Shown piece by piece: positions 1-14,635 of a stretch of DNA of 64,000 nucleotides. The translations under genes were made by a program, and so were the position numbers. The stretch spans positions 310,001 through 374,000 of the forward strand of contig VXAY01000770.1 in assembly GCA_013399855.1 (NCBI GenBank), in the 5' to 3' direction. The notes below the pieces were generated by a model. That model did not search any database. It was not told the DNA's origin and was given only the letters and a program-made list of their open reading frames with translations. This DNA comes from Oxyruncus cristatus (Eukaryota > Chordata > Aves > Passeriformes > Cotingidae). Position 1 is the first letter of the stretch. Each line of letters opens with the position of its first letter.

Positions 1-3000
1 TTCACAGCAGACACAAGTGAATCTCAAAAACAACCAGGAGCTGATCTCCTGAGGGCCAGAACATGTCAGGCAGAAGTGTGCCAAAGCTAGAAGTATATTA
101 GAAGAGTTTTATGGGTACAAGAATCTGAGACAGCTGAAATACCTTTTTTGGTGTTACGATCACACTGCCTACAATGAAAGGGAAGTGACACTGCAGAGCA
201 GTTCTCAGTTGGGCTTTGCAAGGGATGAGGAGCAACATTTCTGCATGCTGGAGCTGCGGTCTCAGACACTAAAGTAAAGTAAGTTTTATGTCCTTCAGGG
301 AGAAAGCCTGTTAAGATTATTGAAAACTGTCTATTTTCATACCACAGCCTACAGTAAATAGCCAGTAACAGCAGAAAGGCTCATTCCAATCTCACTTTTG
401 TGGGGTTTTTCTGCACCCTGTAAACTTTCTGTTTAGTAGCTTGAGAACAAGCGAGTCCACAGGTTCCCTTGCCCAAAACTCTAAAAGAGAGACAAAATTC
501 ATGGTAGTAATGTATTTAAGAGAAGTAAAAGCAAATCAAATGATGTTTGGAGGTACCAACACTGTACATCTGTCCAGCCCTTGCCCTGGATAGCTCTCAA
601 GCAGCAGGAAGGTCTGTAACCACACCAGCTCTCTTGAGGGAAAATTGGCAATTTGACATGCCCAGAAAACATGCCTGAAACAATTCAGGCTAAAAAGAAA
701 ATGCTACAGGGCAAGGTTCAAAGTACCTGAACAGAGCAGAAATCTTCCTGCAACCTTAACCACCACCGTCACTGTTATTTTCAGGAACGAAATGTAATGC
801 AAATGGTAATACAAAGCATCACAATTAGGCTACGTCAGACAGATGCCTTTGAAATGAAGGAATGGTGATAATTACGGTACATAAGCAAAAAATTTGGTTT
901 TACTGTTCAGAAATCTTCCCTTTTATATGGGGGAATATAGCATCTGCTACTAATATAATGCACCAATAACTGAAGCATATAGTGTATACTCACGGGAACC
1001 GTAAGGCTGTTTTATTTATTCTTGGCCAACTGCGAAGATAAACAGATTTCACCAAAAGCGGTACATATGGAATCCCATCTTCATGGAGAGCCTATATACT
1101 TCTGCAGTGAGACTGAAGCACAATAGAGTCTCAGTTGTGAATGCTAATGGAACTAAGTAGAAAGAAAATGAGGTAGTACCATCAAGTTTGACCTTGAATC
1201 CTCCCCTCTGTGTTGAGGAGTGGCATCCAGGTTAGCTGAGCGCTTAGATAGGGAGTGGTTTTAAGAGGCAGTCCAAGCTCACTAAAATAAAAAATGAAGC
1301 TGCGAAGTCCAAAACTACCATAGGTACTTGCTTGAAATGTTAGCAGAGGGGTCTAGATTAAAGGCAAATAAGCAAAGTGTGAATACACCTCCCATTCCCT
1401 GCCAGACCACCTTGTGCACAAACACCATATTCACAGACTGCTTGACCCTTACTACAGATGACTCAGGAAAAAAGCACAACAAACAAATCACAACTAGGTA
1501 TTAAATATACACAAACACAAATAAATGCAACTTCCTAAAGCCTGGCAGGTGGTCAGGACTACAGATGACTAGCTAGCACTCACAGCCATGAATTTATCTT
1601 GCACACAGGTGTTTCATTTTGGATTTGACAGCCAGCCAAAAGCAGACATATTTTGGGGGGATCCCTCACAGTTGTTGTGCAGAGAGACTGGGAGAGCTCT
1701 CCATGTCAACCTGCATTCATTACAATAATCCTCCTTCCTAGTGGTTTTAGTGTTGGAGCCAGATCGCTCACTTCGTGCTCTTGCAAGGTGATTATAAACA
1801 AATCAGCCTGCCAAGGTGCATAGATCTTTTGGACAATAACCCTAATGCAGTACTTGCTCCTTCTCACTCTAAGTTAATTCCAGCTGCCCTCATCCTTTAG
1901 GGAGAGCTGAAGGTGATGACAGGAACTCCATCAGGTTCAGCCTTTTGATTAACTCCAGCACATAACATTTAGCTTCTGGTACAGTTTGTAAGCAGAGAGA
2001 AAAATGACAACTTTGCTTAGGAAGATGCTAGATAAAAAAAAAGGCCCTAAAACACAACATTTCCATTGACTCCATAAAAGAGCTGTTTAGCTTTGCACAA
2101 TCTCAAACTCTACTGAGTGCAGTGAATCACAATCTGTGGTAGAAGCTTTCCAAGTGCACACAGGAGAATATCTATTTCTTTTCCTGGGGTTGTAAGCAAA
2201 AGATACATATCAGCTTTAAGAAGAAGCTGCATCTGCTTCTGAATGAGTACAGAATACAAGCAAGGCTTTTCTTAAAAATCTTAACCTTGTAACTCAGCTT
2301 CTGTCACCAACCAGATGAAGGAGAAGTAAATCCTATCTCCTAAAAATGCTCATTGGCTACATCAGAAGAAACTCAAAATTATTTTACTGATCGGGGGTTA
2401 CTCCTAAGAAACTTTAAAACGGTTACAGAAGTCTGAACCTGAAGTCAGAGGCAGTCTTTTCTAACTCACATGTTGCTCAGGTTACATATAGCCAGACCTA
2501 ATCCCACTTCACCTCTACAGGTTTCTGACACAGACATCCTGTATCTCCAAGACAAACACACAGCCCTGTTTAAACCATTTTTGTTACAAACACCTTCCAC
2601 TGATGAAGAGCCTACAATCTCCCCAGTTTATCAATTGCAATGCTTTGCCATCCTCAGCTTTACAAAGATACCCCCTAATTCCTACCTTCTGTCCTTTCAG
2701 CTTGTATTTAAGACCACAGCTCATTAAATGGCCATCTCTGCAGCACTTTTTACATGTTACACTAGCAATCTTGCTCTGTCCCAAGTCTCTTCTACTCCAA
2801 ACTTTTCATCCTTCTTCTTTTCGGTTGATCCAAAACTGGGTGCAATGTTACAGCCAAGGGACAACTTTACACCCCCTCATGAGATATTCTCTTTGTAACA
2901 ATAAATATAATGCGGATTTTCTTTGGAGGAGCTCATGCCTGGCTTTCAGCTTACTGTCCTACATTACCTACATATTAATTATGGCTATTACAGGGAATTT

Positions 3001-6000
3001 TTTTTGCTTTCACATCTCTTCCAACACAATGTGCTAAATCTTTTACAGCAAGGTCCTGCCACACACAGGATTAGGCTCCAATTCTGAAATTCACTCTGTG
3101 TAACAGCTTTTTCCTCAGATCACATTTGCACTAGCAGTACCTGAATGAACCACTTCCATTAACGAAGTAAAGAACAGAAGATAAAGAGTTTACCAGGTGA
3201 ATTTCCCTGTGAGTGGTTCAAAGAATGAATTTGAGCTACCCAGTTTAGAGATGATGCGTTTGTTTACTCCAGCCTCACTGAAAAGTCAACAAGCTCCCTG
3301 TTGCCCACCAGGTGACAGGCTCCCAGCACCAGGGAGGGAAGAGAAGGCAAAGAGCAGCAGCCAGGCTGCAGGGGCTCAGCCAGACATGCTGCCATCACTG
3401 GTGGCTGCTATCTCTCCTCTGCTCCAGCCCTCTACTCCCCCACCCAGCAGGTCTTATCTGATTTACTGATCTATTACCAATTTATATCAGGAGCTTCTTC
3501 AGGACAAAATTGAAGCCTGCAGCTCCATGAAAGGCTATAAAGAAACCCACACACATTCAAGAATCATTACAGGGTGATATTTTACTCTGTTAGCCCATTA
3601 AACAACAGATGAAATGCCAGGCTACTGGAATCACAGCAGCACTGTGGTTTCTAAGACACAGCCCCTAAAAGACCACATATCTTTTACTCTCAGGATTCTC
3701 AGAAACTATATTTTTTTTATGCTCCAGAAGCCATCATCTGCAGAAAAGATTTTATCTTATCACTTGGCAGTGGCAAATCTATTTTCAGTAAAGAATGGGT
3801 GTTCAGAGGCTCCTAGTATCACTCACGACTGCTTGCAAATGTTGGCATTACAACTGTAATTTCTTCTGAGTGGAAGGATGAATTACATTTAGATTAATAA
3901 CAGAGAATACAAAAAAACCTTTAAACTGTATTTACCAGGCGTTAGTTCCAAACAGGGTTTGCAGCTTGGATTTGTTCTTCAGTCCCTGGAGTTGTGCATC
4001 AATGTCTGTCTATGCTACACACTAAAGTAGAAATAATTTAATGCCGCCTAATTGTTTCATGAAAGCATCTTTAAAATTATGCATAGTTTGTTTCCCAGAA
4101 GTTCCTGAAAAAAAGCTCAAGATAAATTGCACTGCTCTTGTCAATGCAGAGCAGGCAGGCCTGGCACTCTTCAGTACCAGTCTCTCTTTTGTCACTGCAG
4201 GGACTGCTGACCTCTGAGCCCATGGTGCACTCGCTCATAAGACTTGTCGTACCCCTCAACATGGGGAGCACTTTGAGACACTTAGGGGGACCCACAGAAA
4301 ACACAGAATTTGCCTAGTGTGTGAAAATAAAGAGCAATTCTGGCTGCAAGCAACTCCCGGTCTCAAAGTGAACTGAACCTCCCTTGGCAGCTTCCAGTAC
4401 ACTCCAAGCCTTCAAGAAGCTGGGCAGCTCTGCCAGGCTTGTAAACTGACCTAACCAAGAAAGCTTAGAAATTGGAAATCTTTTCTGTAGAGGGTAGGAT
4501 TGGGTATATTCAAAGTCAACTCAAACCATACATGTATCATGTTCTTCAAATTCCTGCCAGAGGTCCTGGAGCTTTTAAGCCGCTGGTTTTCCATCCCAAA
4601 CAAGATATCTTCAAGAATGCTTAAATACCTCTAGCAAGGATTTATTTCAGTAAGTTTTAATACAAGAGACCTTTTCATATTTCTTTTCTCCCTGCCTCCT
4701 GGAAACTTTTGTCTGCTTAGATAAGCTACAGGAGTTATGTTTCCTGACTGACAATTACCTCATAATGAAAAACAACTCACAATTAATAAAGCTCAAAACT
4801 AATACCTGCTAAACTCATTTAATGATTTAATGAAGTAGGAGAGAGTCTTGTGAAAAGATTTTAAAAGGAAGGGACTATTTCCAATTACAGCCCACAATCA
4901 TTTGAAAGCCTACTGTCTCCCAAGGTAAGAGATGGGGGAAAAAAGGAAGGCGGGGGGGAACCCAGATATTTTTGTGGTGTTTTTTCTTTATATACTTCTG
5001 AAGGGAAGACTCTTCTCTGCTATTCATGCTGAAACAGCCTTTCCAGGACCAAAGGGTGTTCTACCAGCCCTTAACCCCAACAGCAGGTGCTGCAATGAGT
5101 AGGTATCAGCTGCTGGGAGCAGGAAACACCATGACAGCAAATGGAGGGAAATTACCAGATTGCATGTAACTCCAAAGACAGTGGAAGTTCAATTTACAAC
5201 CCTAAATTTTATTTTTGAATGATGATACACCTCTAAATGCTTTTGCACTCAACCAGCTCTGCTAAAAAGCCTAATACTAATTTAACATTGTGCTATCATT
5301 AATCCCTATTATGGAAGAGAAACACTGAATGCAGGGGACAGCCTACAGAGAAGTTTTCATTGTGACAGACTTCTGCCAAGCAGTATAGCACACCACACCA
5401 ACAAGAGCCTGAATAAAAAAACCCCACCATAATCATTTCTAAAAGAAAAAAAGAAGGGAGTGAAGGATAACAGCACCAGCGGGCTTTCAAACAACAGACA
5501 TTTAGGGAGAGCATTTACCACACCATCAAATCAACATACCCAGATTTTACAGAAATTACATCAGGCCACAATTTAGTTAATAAGAGTTTTATCGGGAAAA
5601 AGAAAAGTCACAGCAATTTCAACAGGCTTTGCCAGCAGCTGGCAACTGCAGGCAATGAAGTGGACGGGAGACAGGCAGCTTGAAGTCAGTGAATGTAGAG
5701 AAGTCAGATCCAGCTCAGCACCAAGACTGAACACAGCATGGAGTAATTTTTCTTTTTCAACCCATTATATCTGCAAGCACACTTTATCTGGGATACCCGT
5801 TTTCCCATCTGCAGTACTAACCCTAGTATTTATCTACTTATTTTCCCCTAAAAACTGGTGACTAAGTATTTCTAATAATTAGATTGTTAACCACTCATTT
5901 CTAGGCCTGTCAGGTGGCGTCTCTCTGATGTCTCCAGGTCTGGGGAGAGTGATAGCTTCCAGCCAGGCTTCGGAAAGTTAACCTAAGGCTGTACACCCAT

Positions 6001-7833
6001 GGGACTCCCTGGTGGCTTCAGAGCAGCTAAGTAGCTGAATCCCTTTAGTTACCCATGAAACTTCCCACTGTCGATAGGCATTTTTAGGTGAAAAATCCTA
6101 CAGTTCATGCCCAGGTAACATGAATGTAAGCTCAGGAGGAACTACAGAGGAATTGCAGGATTTTACAACGGTTGAAATAACAAATACACAAATCTTCAAT
6201 GAGTTGGATCACATCTCAACTTTCATTCTGAATACACTCACAAACATCTCTCTGTAGTTTACCATCAGGCTTATGCTACTGTTATCCCTCACTCTCACAG
6301 CTGTTCTCACACTCTCTCTGAATGTAGCAACTGGACCTCACCAGGCGGGTAAGACTGAGGACCATATGGCACAGATAGGAACAACCTGCAGAGTTTTTTA
6401 CACTCATTTCTCCTCTCCTTGTGATTTTCAGCAGTGAAACTATTTTATTTCATCATCCTTGACCACTGGCTCCCGCACAGTACATGGGCATACAGACACA
6501 GGGAGAAGCTGACAGTGATGGCAAGCTCCACAGGGCAGTTCTCAACTAGGAAAATGCTCTTCATTTGCCCAACATCTGGGTGAGTTCTATGCCCATCAAA
6601 GTATTTTAGTTACTAGCCACCTGTATTATATATCTCATAAAATGAAAAATCACTCAACACTCCTTCATTTTGAGGCTGCTAAAGGTTATCCTGCCTGGAG
6701 AGCTGAGAAATTCTTGAACAGTGAAACAGAAATGGAAAGTACAGTACAGTCCCCTCCTGCCCACCCCCATCCACTTTCTCCTGTAAAAAAAAAAAAAAAA
6801 AAGAAAAAAAAAGTTTGAAAAGTTCACAACTCCTCTTCAAGAAAAATTCTAGCACACCAAGCCCAGAAAAAGAGCAGGAAAGTCACCTGCACTCCTGCAG
6901 CTCACCAAGCCAGAGGAATGACAGTGCTTCTTACAGATCTGAGAATTTCAAGTGGCAGATGAACTAAGCTGCAAATTGCTGAAATTTCATCTACATTTGG
7001 CTCACCGATCATTTACACTGGCTTCCGTCTTGTCAAGTCACACAGGATTTTATTTTATTTTTACTGGACCTACAGACGTTCCACATACTTAAAAGTAAAA
7101 ACACTCCCATGATTTTGGCTGGTGCCACGTATGTTCAGCTCCTGAAAATGTATTTCCTCCAAGGCAAAGACAGCCTGTTCCCAACTGTATACAAACAAAA
7201 CTGTGAAGCCATAATCACTTTGCCCATTGTTTCCTCTTACTGTATAATTTTTTTTTCCCCTCCATGCCCAGGGCCCTCACAAGAGTTTGCAATATAAGAG
7301 AGAGCTACCGAAAGAACAGATTTGATCTTTTTCAGTCCATGGGCTCCAGAAATTTTACAGTGAAAGCTTGCAATCACACATAGAAAACGTATGTCTTAAC
7401 AGCAAACCTTTTTTCTTCCTTGTGTTTTATGGACCTTCTCACAAAACACACACAGGCTTCTTAAGATGATAGATCGCAATTTTAAAATTCTATTCTAGAG
7501 GGATCCTGAGCTGTTTACAGGTCCCTACACACTGCATACCTTACATATGTAACTTTGCTGTAAAGTGCTTATTTCAGAATATAAGGCCCTAAACCCCATT
7601 TTTCTCTCCAAAGCCAGATGCTTTCCAGAAGAAAAGAACTATTAGCAAACTCAAAAGCTGTTTCCCAAAACCGCCATGAATTTTCTCCGCTGATTCAGCA
7701 GCTCAGCTCTGGGTACAACTACATTGGATGGCGGCAACACTGGATATCTTGGACCTCTGAGGCTCCATGGGTGAAATAACCTCCCTCTGCTCATTCTGTG
7801 AAAAACAAAACTCAGACTTTACATGGATAAACC
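1..7833. other. Noncoding stretch, no gene recognised
   Basis: Nothing here supports a gene. Open frames are short (the longest is 144 codons, at about 2603-3037), lack recognisable domains, and have no convincing splice sites or local CpG excess. The sequence is AT-rich vertebrate-type DNA with stops in all frames. The only simple repeat worth listing is the poly-A tract at 6785-6812. Very old transposon remnants cannot be excluded by eye. Confidence 0.6.
6785..6812 (+). repeat. Poly-A tract
   Basis: Eighteen A residues, one G, then nine A residues. The upstream 100 bp shows no LINE or SINE tail and no gene-like sequence, so this is most simply a mononucleotide tract rather than the tail of a retroposed copy. 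Confidence 0.9.
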
Positions 7834-7922
7834 ACATCATTATTCTACACATAGGAGAACAGAGCCACAAAACTATACTGTGTCAGAGGTCAGAGTCAGA
7901 AGGAAAGTGTGCCACAGCTCCC
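7834..7922 (-). repeat. Possible ancient MIR-type SINE fragment (weak)
   Basis: The plus strand reads like a decayed antisense MIR core. It has a block resembling cat-tttacagat-gagaactgaggcaca, then a GGTCA block, then AAGTG followed by CACAGCTCC. That order matches the well-known inverse MIR core (ACTGAGG...GGTCACAC...GTGGCAGAGC). Identity is low and the match was judged from memory of the consensus, so it could be coincidence. Confidence 0.28.
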
Positions 7923-9706
7923 CGTTACACCCAGGAGCATCTTAAGCTCCCTTTGCCAACTAAGGAGGGCAGGTGTGTTCAGCAAGTGGGAGCTTAAAGG
8001 GGTTTTCAACATGGCTATCACTGAACACAAGGCAGTGCCACAAAGCTCACATGCAAGAGATCAGCATGGCAAACATCCTTTCACCATGCTTAGTTAGGGG
8101 AACACCAGGATTTGAAACTTCACTCCTGCAAAATATTTTAGACAGTGCTTATTCACACCTTCATTGAATCGCTGAACCAGGATGGATTTAAGCCCTTACT
8201 TATATCATCTTGCTTAATCAACATCTATACTGGATTGGAATTCTTACAGAAGCACTTCTGTGGTGCCCACACTCCCTCAAAAAGAAAAGCACTGTATGAT
8301 CTCCCTGTCTTCTCCTCCATAGTCTGCCTGAGGAGCAACAAGAAATATTTTATTTTCCTTCTCTTTTTAATAAAATGTTCTCTCCCTCTACCCCCAAATC
8401 AAATTTAAATACACAACAATAAAATACACATTAGTCTTCCTGTCAAAAATCGCAATCACATCTCAGGTGGAGAACACCAACTCAGCCCCAAGGCTGCAGT
8501 TAGCCATGTTTCATTTGACTATTTTGTTCTCCGGGAAAAACAGAAAGAAATCTATCTATGCTGACACAATCAAGATTGCAACAGTCAAAACACCCCAGCT
8601 GTTCTTTGAATATTTCAGATTATGCTCTACCATCACTGATGATACCAGGACTGCCTGTCTCTTCCAGTGCTCTGCTACAATAATCAGCATGCCAATAGGA
8701 ATATCTGCCACCGTCCCAGCTGCAGAGGAGCCTCTAAAGATCTAATTTGGGCTATTATTTCCTCTCTGCAACACTGTATTTTTGCATCATAGGCACTAGA
8801 AACAGAGACTGCTCTGTTTGAAGAATTGAGCTACTCCAATGTAAATATAAAGCCGAGCAGGTCTTGGACTCAGTTGTTGACCCCTCAGAACACAAGGTGT
8901 TTCAGCATGTGCTTACACTAAAGCAATTCCACCAACTTCAAAGTTACTGCAACATGCCTTAAACTAGGTGCACACTTAGGTCCAGATCCCCAGATGCACT
9001 TTGTATCGTGGCCCATGAAAAACAGCTCTACATCTCCGGTGCCGTGTTTGATCCAAGGACAGATGCTAAAAGTATCCTTCACTACTATTAAAAAAGATCA
9101 TTTATTGAAAATAAAGCTTTCCTTTTCAAATAAAACTGTAGGCATTTTTACTCAAATTAAGAATTTTAATTAAGCACTTTCAAGTTTAGAGTTTTGTTTT
9201 CCTCCATCAAGTTTACTGTGGAAAATACAGGTGTATAACCGAAATGAATTCCTTTGTTTCCAACTGTAAATAACTACAAAGGCACAAAAAAGAGTATAAA
9301 ACATAGGGCTGGTTTTGCCTTTTTGTTGTTTCTTCTGCAAAACCATGGTCAAACTGAGAAAAGGAGAAACATTTCAAAGTAAGAAAGGAAAAAATTTTAA
9401 GAAATCATTTATTATGTAGCCCTTCTCAAACAAAGAAAAATTAGAATATTTTAAAACAACTCTATGGCATAAACTGAATCTTCAAGGGGAGATGTCCTTA
9501 CATCAAGTGTTTTCAAAAGCCCAGATCTTTGGGGTATCACTGATATTTATAGAAGTCCTATCTGACATACATTATCTTCACTAATGGCATGTGACACTTA
9601 ACTGTGGAGCTTTCAGAGACTCAAAGAAGTCTGACTTTTTGTCTTGAAATACCATGCTGTAGTATTTAGGAATGTGCTTGACAGCATGGACTGAGCACAC
9701 AAGACC

Positions 9707-9723
9707 AAAAAAAAAAAAAAAAA
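9707..9723 (+). repeat. Poly-A tract
   Basis: Seventeen consecutive A residues, with no retroposed body recognisable on either side. Confidence 0.9.
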
Positions 9724-11152
9724 GATTTAAAGAGACTGTTGTGTAAGATGTCTTCAGATGTAAACCCTGGCAGCTTCCAGTGAATGATACTAAATTGACA
9801 AAGACCATTTCCCTCAACTATTATTCGTTGCACAAATGCCAGTGAGCTCACTTGAACACATAACAGCAGATTCTGATATTGAAGCATGCCTTGAAAAACC
9901 ACAGAAAGCCTCTAATATATTATTATAATCTATACAAAGCCTTCAGCAAAGAGGTTAATTAGGGATAAGACAGTCATGCATGCTTATGTATCTTTAGGCA
10001 AGTGATTCTTAAAAATAACACAGAGAGGTCTCAATAACAAGAAGAGTGGGATTCCTTCTATACATTTGTAGCCATCCAAATGTGTAACAGTGTCACTAGT
10101 CAGTTTTGCCGACAGCTTAGAAGAGAGGATAGCACGGCTGATGGCAATTCAGCCACAAATGATTTTTCCTACTGCAATTAAATCACCCTTAGAGATATCC
10201 ATTTGGAAGAGAGGGATCTTGGCACGTTATCTTTGTACCTAAGCAAAATTATATTTCAGCATCTCTTAAAACCTAATTGAAGTTAACCTCTCTAGTTTTT
10301 GAATATAGGTTTATTTAGATCACAGTTCTTTTGTTTGAAAGATTTTATCGAGGGTTTATAGTAATTTGTAATTGGTTTCATACTCACTGAAAATCATTAA
10401 TCACTATCCTTCAAAAAAAATTTTCCAAGTCTGAGTTACAGTTGAACAAGGATAGTTTTCCCCAAGCTGATTTGACTTTCAGTTACCAGGCTGGGAGGAA
10501 TCCTGCGTTCAGTGGGCTGGCCAGCCACTGCTTCAGTAAACAAATTCTCAGACATGTGCTCAGACAAAAGAAATTTACTTTTTTTAGTCCTGGGATGCCA
10601 CAGTTTCCTTCTTCGTCAAGACAAAGATGGCTTTCATCACCCTGATGTTTTAATTTGGGATTCTACTAGCAAGCTAAAATACCAGTTAAAATAAGTAGCA
10701 GATTCAGTACTGGCAAGTTGAGATAGAAATAGAATGAGTCAAACACTCAAAAATTCCTCCTTGCCTGGAAGTAACGTGACACTTAGGAAAAAAACTTTAG
10801 TTCCAGTGGGTTATGGTCAAGAAGAGACAGGACCCAGTACTCACCAGGTGATTCAAATTTCTACAGCTAGCCACATTCATTCTCACAAGTAAAATTCATG
10901 CAGCAAAAATCAGAGCTGCTGCTGTCCTATCCTTGCTGTCTTTTTCCTGAGAAGTATCCCTGTGGGCTGGGAAGGAATGTAATACAATCTGGAGTTAACT
11001 GTGGAGGACTAAGCGCTTGCCTTCATAAATCATTCATTAATAAATACCAGAAAGGAGGTATACAGACCTTAATCTCTGAAAAGCCCAGTGAATGACATAT
11101 TTGTGATCTTCGGAAGGCTCTTACCTCACTGTCCATAAAGAGTTCACACAAC

Positions 11153-11173
11153 ATTAACAACAAAGTTGTTAAT
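11153..11173. repeat. Perfect inverted repeat, 9-bp arms
   Basis: ATTAACAAC and GTTGTTAAT flank a 3-nt AAA spacer and are exact reverse complements. The stem could form a small hairpin or be a dyad-symmetric protein site. At 21 bp in AT-rich DNA it may be chance. Confidence 0.85.
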
Positions 11174-13028
11174 AGCAAAGTGCATATCTGGGTACGACAC
11201 ACAGTTTTGCAGGACAACGACTCCTGTGGGCCTTCTGCTGTTTTGCCACAAATGAACGGTCATGCTTCAAAATAACACCAAATTTCTAAACTCTTCCTCA
11301 TATCCAAGTGTTCAGAATTTGCTGGCTGACATCACCAAAGCCCAGAGTCATTTTGGAGGCAGGTTTGCAAGGAGAGAAGGGGAAATTTCTTTCACAGCAG
11401 GATGGTAAAGTTTAACCTTGAAGAATAAATAAGAAGTGAAACTCTCATATTGTTTCAGAAACCCCAAAGAACCTGAGGAACATTTTACTGAGCTTCATAC
11501 AACTATTCCATGTATTTTAAACATTCAGAAGGTCAGCTGTTCTCTTGTTTCTCAGCATTTTCCTTGACCTAGGGCTAGATTACCACTGTCATTTCAGTTG
11601 GGGTTTCTCTCTTTTCATGACCTGTGCTGTGTTCATGGGTGGATTTCTTGAAATAGGCTTTTGACTTACCTGAGAAACTCTTCTGAGAGTGGCAGAGAGA
11701 TGAAAATAAACCATTAATAGAAAGAGAAATACAACGTTACGCTGTGAGAGGCATCCACTGGTTGGCATTAACTCCCTTCCTACTCCCCCCAAAGCAAGCA
11801 ACTATCTCACTTACAGATGACCCCCTGTGGGTTGCCCAGGAGGGCAAAAACCACGCAGGTACAGCTTGCAGAGAGGCTCTATTTATATTCCCAGCTGGTT
11901 CACCTGTTTTCTGGAAATTTTGCAGTTACACTGCAGACAGATCAATGCTGTGATTTGTTTTCAGCAGGGTGGTAGGAACCCCCTCTGGCACTTCCTATTT
12001 TTAAACAACTGAAGTTGTTTTGTATTTCCTAAACCATATTGATCCACGAGGCAAATGATAGTTTTTCTCAAAGCTCCCTTTTGTTCGCTCTGTCACAGAG
12101 GGAGCCTTGGAAATTACAATTAGTGATACAGGAAATGTTTGAAATGTATTTTACTGCACACGTCTGCTACCAGCTCCTGCTATGTGCGAAACAGAACAAT
12201 AACCACAGAAATTCTCTTGCTCCCACATGGAAGTACGGATGGATTAGTATATAAGCAATGCAGAGGGCTTACGTAGGGTGCAACAGTTACCATGCACCTT
12301 TAATTTACACCACACTGTTCACTATATGAAGGAATAATAAAAATAACATGGGTATAATCCTACAGTTCGAATAGACTGAAATATTTGCACAGCTACTCCC
12401 CCAAAGTAATTTATATTTCACTTTGTCAATGGATGAGATGTTTATTTTAAAAATAATTCCCTATCCTCATAGTGTGAAAAAGTCATGGTCAAGGTATCCC
12501 AGTAACATAAAGAGCACTTGTTAAAATAAACATATCCCTGGCAGACAGACCTATGAAAAAAGGAAAACCTACCCAACCCGTGTGTGAACTTGGCCAAGTC
12601 TGACTGAAAACAGAAGGGAATGAGCAGGTTTGGGTCACCAAGAGGCTTTTTGTCATTGGCTCCCACTACACATGTACTGTGTTCATACCTGCCCAGTACT
12701 CAGTCATGTTTCTCTGCTGAAAAGGATGACACCAGGTGCCCACTCCTCATCTCCCGGTGTTGTCACTCAAATCTGTCAAAAGTAAGTCTAGTGCTACAAT
12801 AGAACAGTCATTTTTGGGGAAATAAAAATGAAAGATCATCCCCTCCCCCTGTAAAAAAAAAAGCAAACAAAAACCCTCTATGTTTTCATCATCTGGATCT
12901 AAACCACTGTTTCTCCTCTAGAAAAAAAAAAAATGTAATCCACATTTCCATAAAATGGTACTGCTGGGAATTAACAAGCTAATAAAAAGGACTTTAAGGA
13001 TGCATTAAATTTGGGTTGGGGAACTCTC

Positions 13029-13051
13029 TAGCATTTACAGCATAAATGCTA
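13029..13051. repeat. Perfect inverted repeat, 9-bp arms
   Basis: TAGCATTTA and TAAATGCTA flank a 5-nt CAGCA loop. The arms are exact reverse complements. Neither a terminator nor a gene context is visible. Confidence 0.85.
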
Positions 13052-14345
13052 ATAAAATTATAAATCTGTTATTAACTTTTTACATCCCTGCCAAGTGATA
13101 AAGACTTTAAAAAAAAAAAAGAGCATTAAAAAGGCTATAGATGTACATTTTATCATGAAAAACAAGTAGTCCAGACAATACAAAAATTACCTACACCATC
13201 CGAATTCTCTGTACAGCCCTGAAAAAACACACACTCGTCTCCCCAGGGCAATCTAGGATTGATATCTTCTATAGTGTGAGGGCAAGAAAAACCAAACCAA
13301 AACAAAAACATTAATCTTTTCTTTAAAAGCTTATTAAAGCAGGATGCCACCAATGTGTGCCCTAGGACTAGGGCTTCCCCAGGCATCTCATACCCCACAA
13401 TAAACCATTTATGTCAAGCCCTGGCTGACAACATGCCACATTCAACCATTAGAGCCCTACAACTGTCTCATTGTACTTAGCACTCCAACCCATTCAGAGC
13501 ACTCACTGTTTAAGCCAGCAACAACCCCCAGCTAATTGCTACACGTGGAAGGGAAATTAAAAGGACGGTCCTTTGAGAAAGCTTTGAGTCTGCTTCCAAA
13601 TGAATATAATTAGCAGAGGAGGGGAGAAGATTGTAATTGCTTCAGACTTAGTGGTATAAGGAGGGATTTAGGGATTAATATTTCAGGGAACATGCAGTCG
13701 GCCAGTTCAGTATTTGGGAACGCGGAGCAACAATAGGCAAAGGACTTCACACACAAAATCCATGATCTTTCAAGATGGAAAAACAAGGCAGAGGGGTCAG
13801 AAATAGGACCAGAGAGGCTCATCGGGAAGATGACCTCTGGGCACTTTCAAGGAGCTGACATCAACCAAACACACCAAAGGGAGGTCCCAGCCACTTGCAG
13901 AAGCGGGTCATGAGGGGCCTTGTTCAATACCATAAAAACACGTTATTTCAAGGAATGTGGAGAATGCACATCATTCTTTCCAGGACTGAAAGATGCTCAT
14001 GTTTGGTAGTGCAGGTGGCACAGAGGCAGGCATGCTACAAAACTCAGTGTAGAGACTGATCCAACAACAGAAGATCTCTGCTGCAGTAGGCAGTCACAGT
14101 CTCAGTCACACTCCAATCGCACTCTTTTACAGAGAGGGAATTTTGCTTCTGCTTGGGTTTGCGATACTGGGCTCATGGCTCATCCTCTCATTCAGAGTCC
14201 CACAGTCCAGAGACTGGAGAGCTCAGCTCCCAACAGGATCTCGCCAGCTCATCCCACTCCAAGCCATTGCTAGCACATAGTTTTACTTCCTCCCGTAACT
14301 GTTGGGAAAAAAAAAAAACATTTCGGAACACATTCTCACAGGAGA

Positions 14346-14367
14346 TAAATGCCTATTTAGGCATTTA
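14346..14367. repeat. Perfect inverted repeat plus 10-bp direct repeat
   Basis: TAAATGCC and GGCATTTA flank TATTTA as exact reverse complements. The 10-mer GCCTATTTAG also occurs twice, at 14351-14360 and 14368-14377, so a short local duplication overlaps the hairpin. Confidence 0.85.
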
Positions 14368-14600
14368 GCCTATTTAGCAGAGAGTTCTGTTTTCAAAAAA
14401 TCCTTATTAACAGAGAGCCAGCAGAGATCTGAGAAGTGTTGAGAGCCATGCAATTTTGAAAATTCAGCTGTTGTTTAAGTGAATTAATGGGTGTTGAGTA
14501 GCTGTTCATTCAGTCTGAACTCAGGACTGTGTGCTGAGCTTTCCAGCTTCTGCCCAATATTAAAACAGGACCTTTAACAGGACCTTTTACATATAATTAG

Positions 14601-14635
14601 ACATATATATATATGTATTTTTAGATAGATAGATA
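14601..14635. repeat. Short AT / TAGA microsatellite
   Basis: A self-complementary ACAT...ATGT run of alternating AT (14601-14616) is followed by about 3.5 TAGA units (14622-14635). Both are short and probably low in polymorphism. Confidence 0.85.

Noticed and set aside
10568..10640. MIR-like CAGTTTCCTTCTT block
   Set aside because: Only the CAGTTTCC word matches well and the flanking blocks do not follow the MIR order convincingly.
11023..11217. Minus-strand open frame containing a consensus splice donor (GAG then GTAAGA)
   Set aside because: The upstream acceptor has a poor pyrimidine tract, there is no local CpG excess, and a donor of this quality is expected by chance about once in a window this size.
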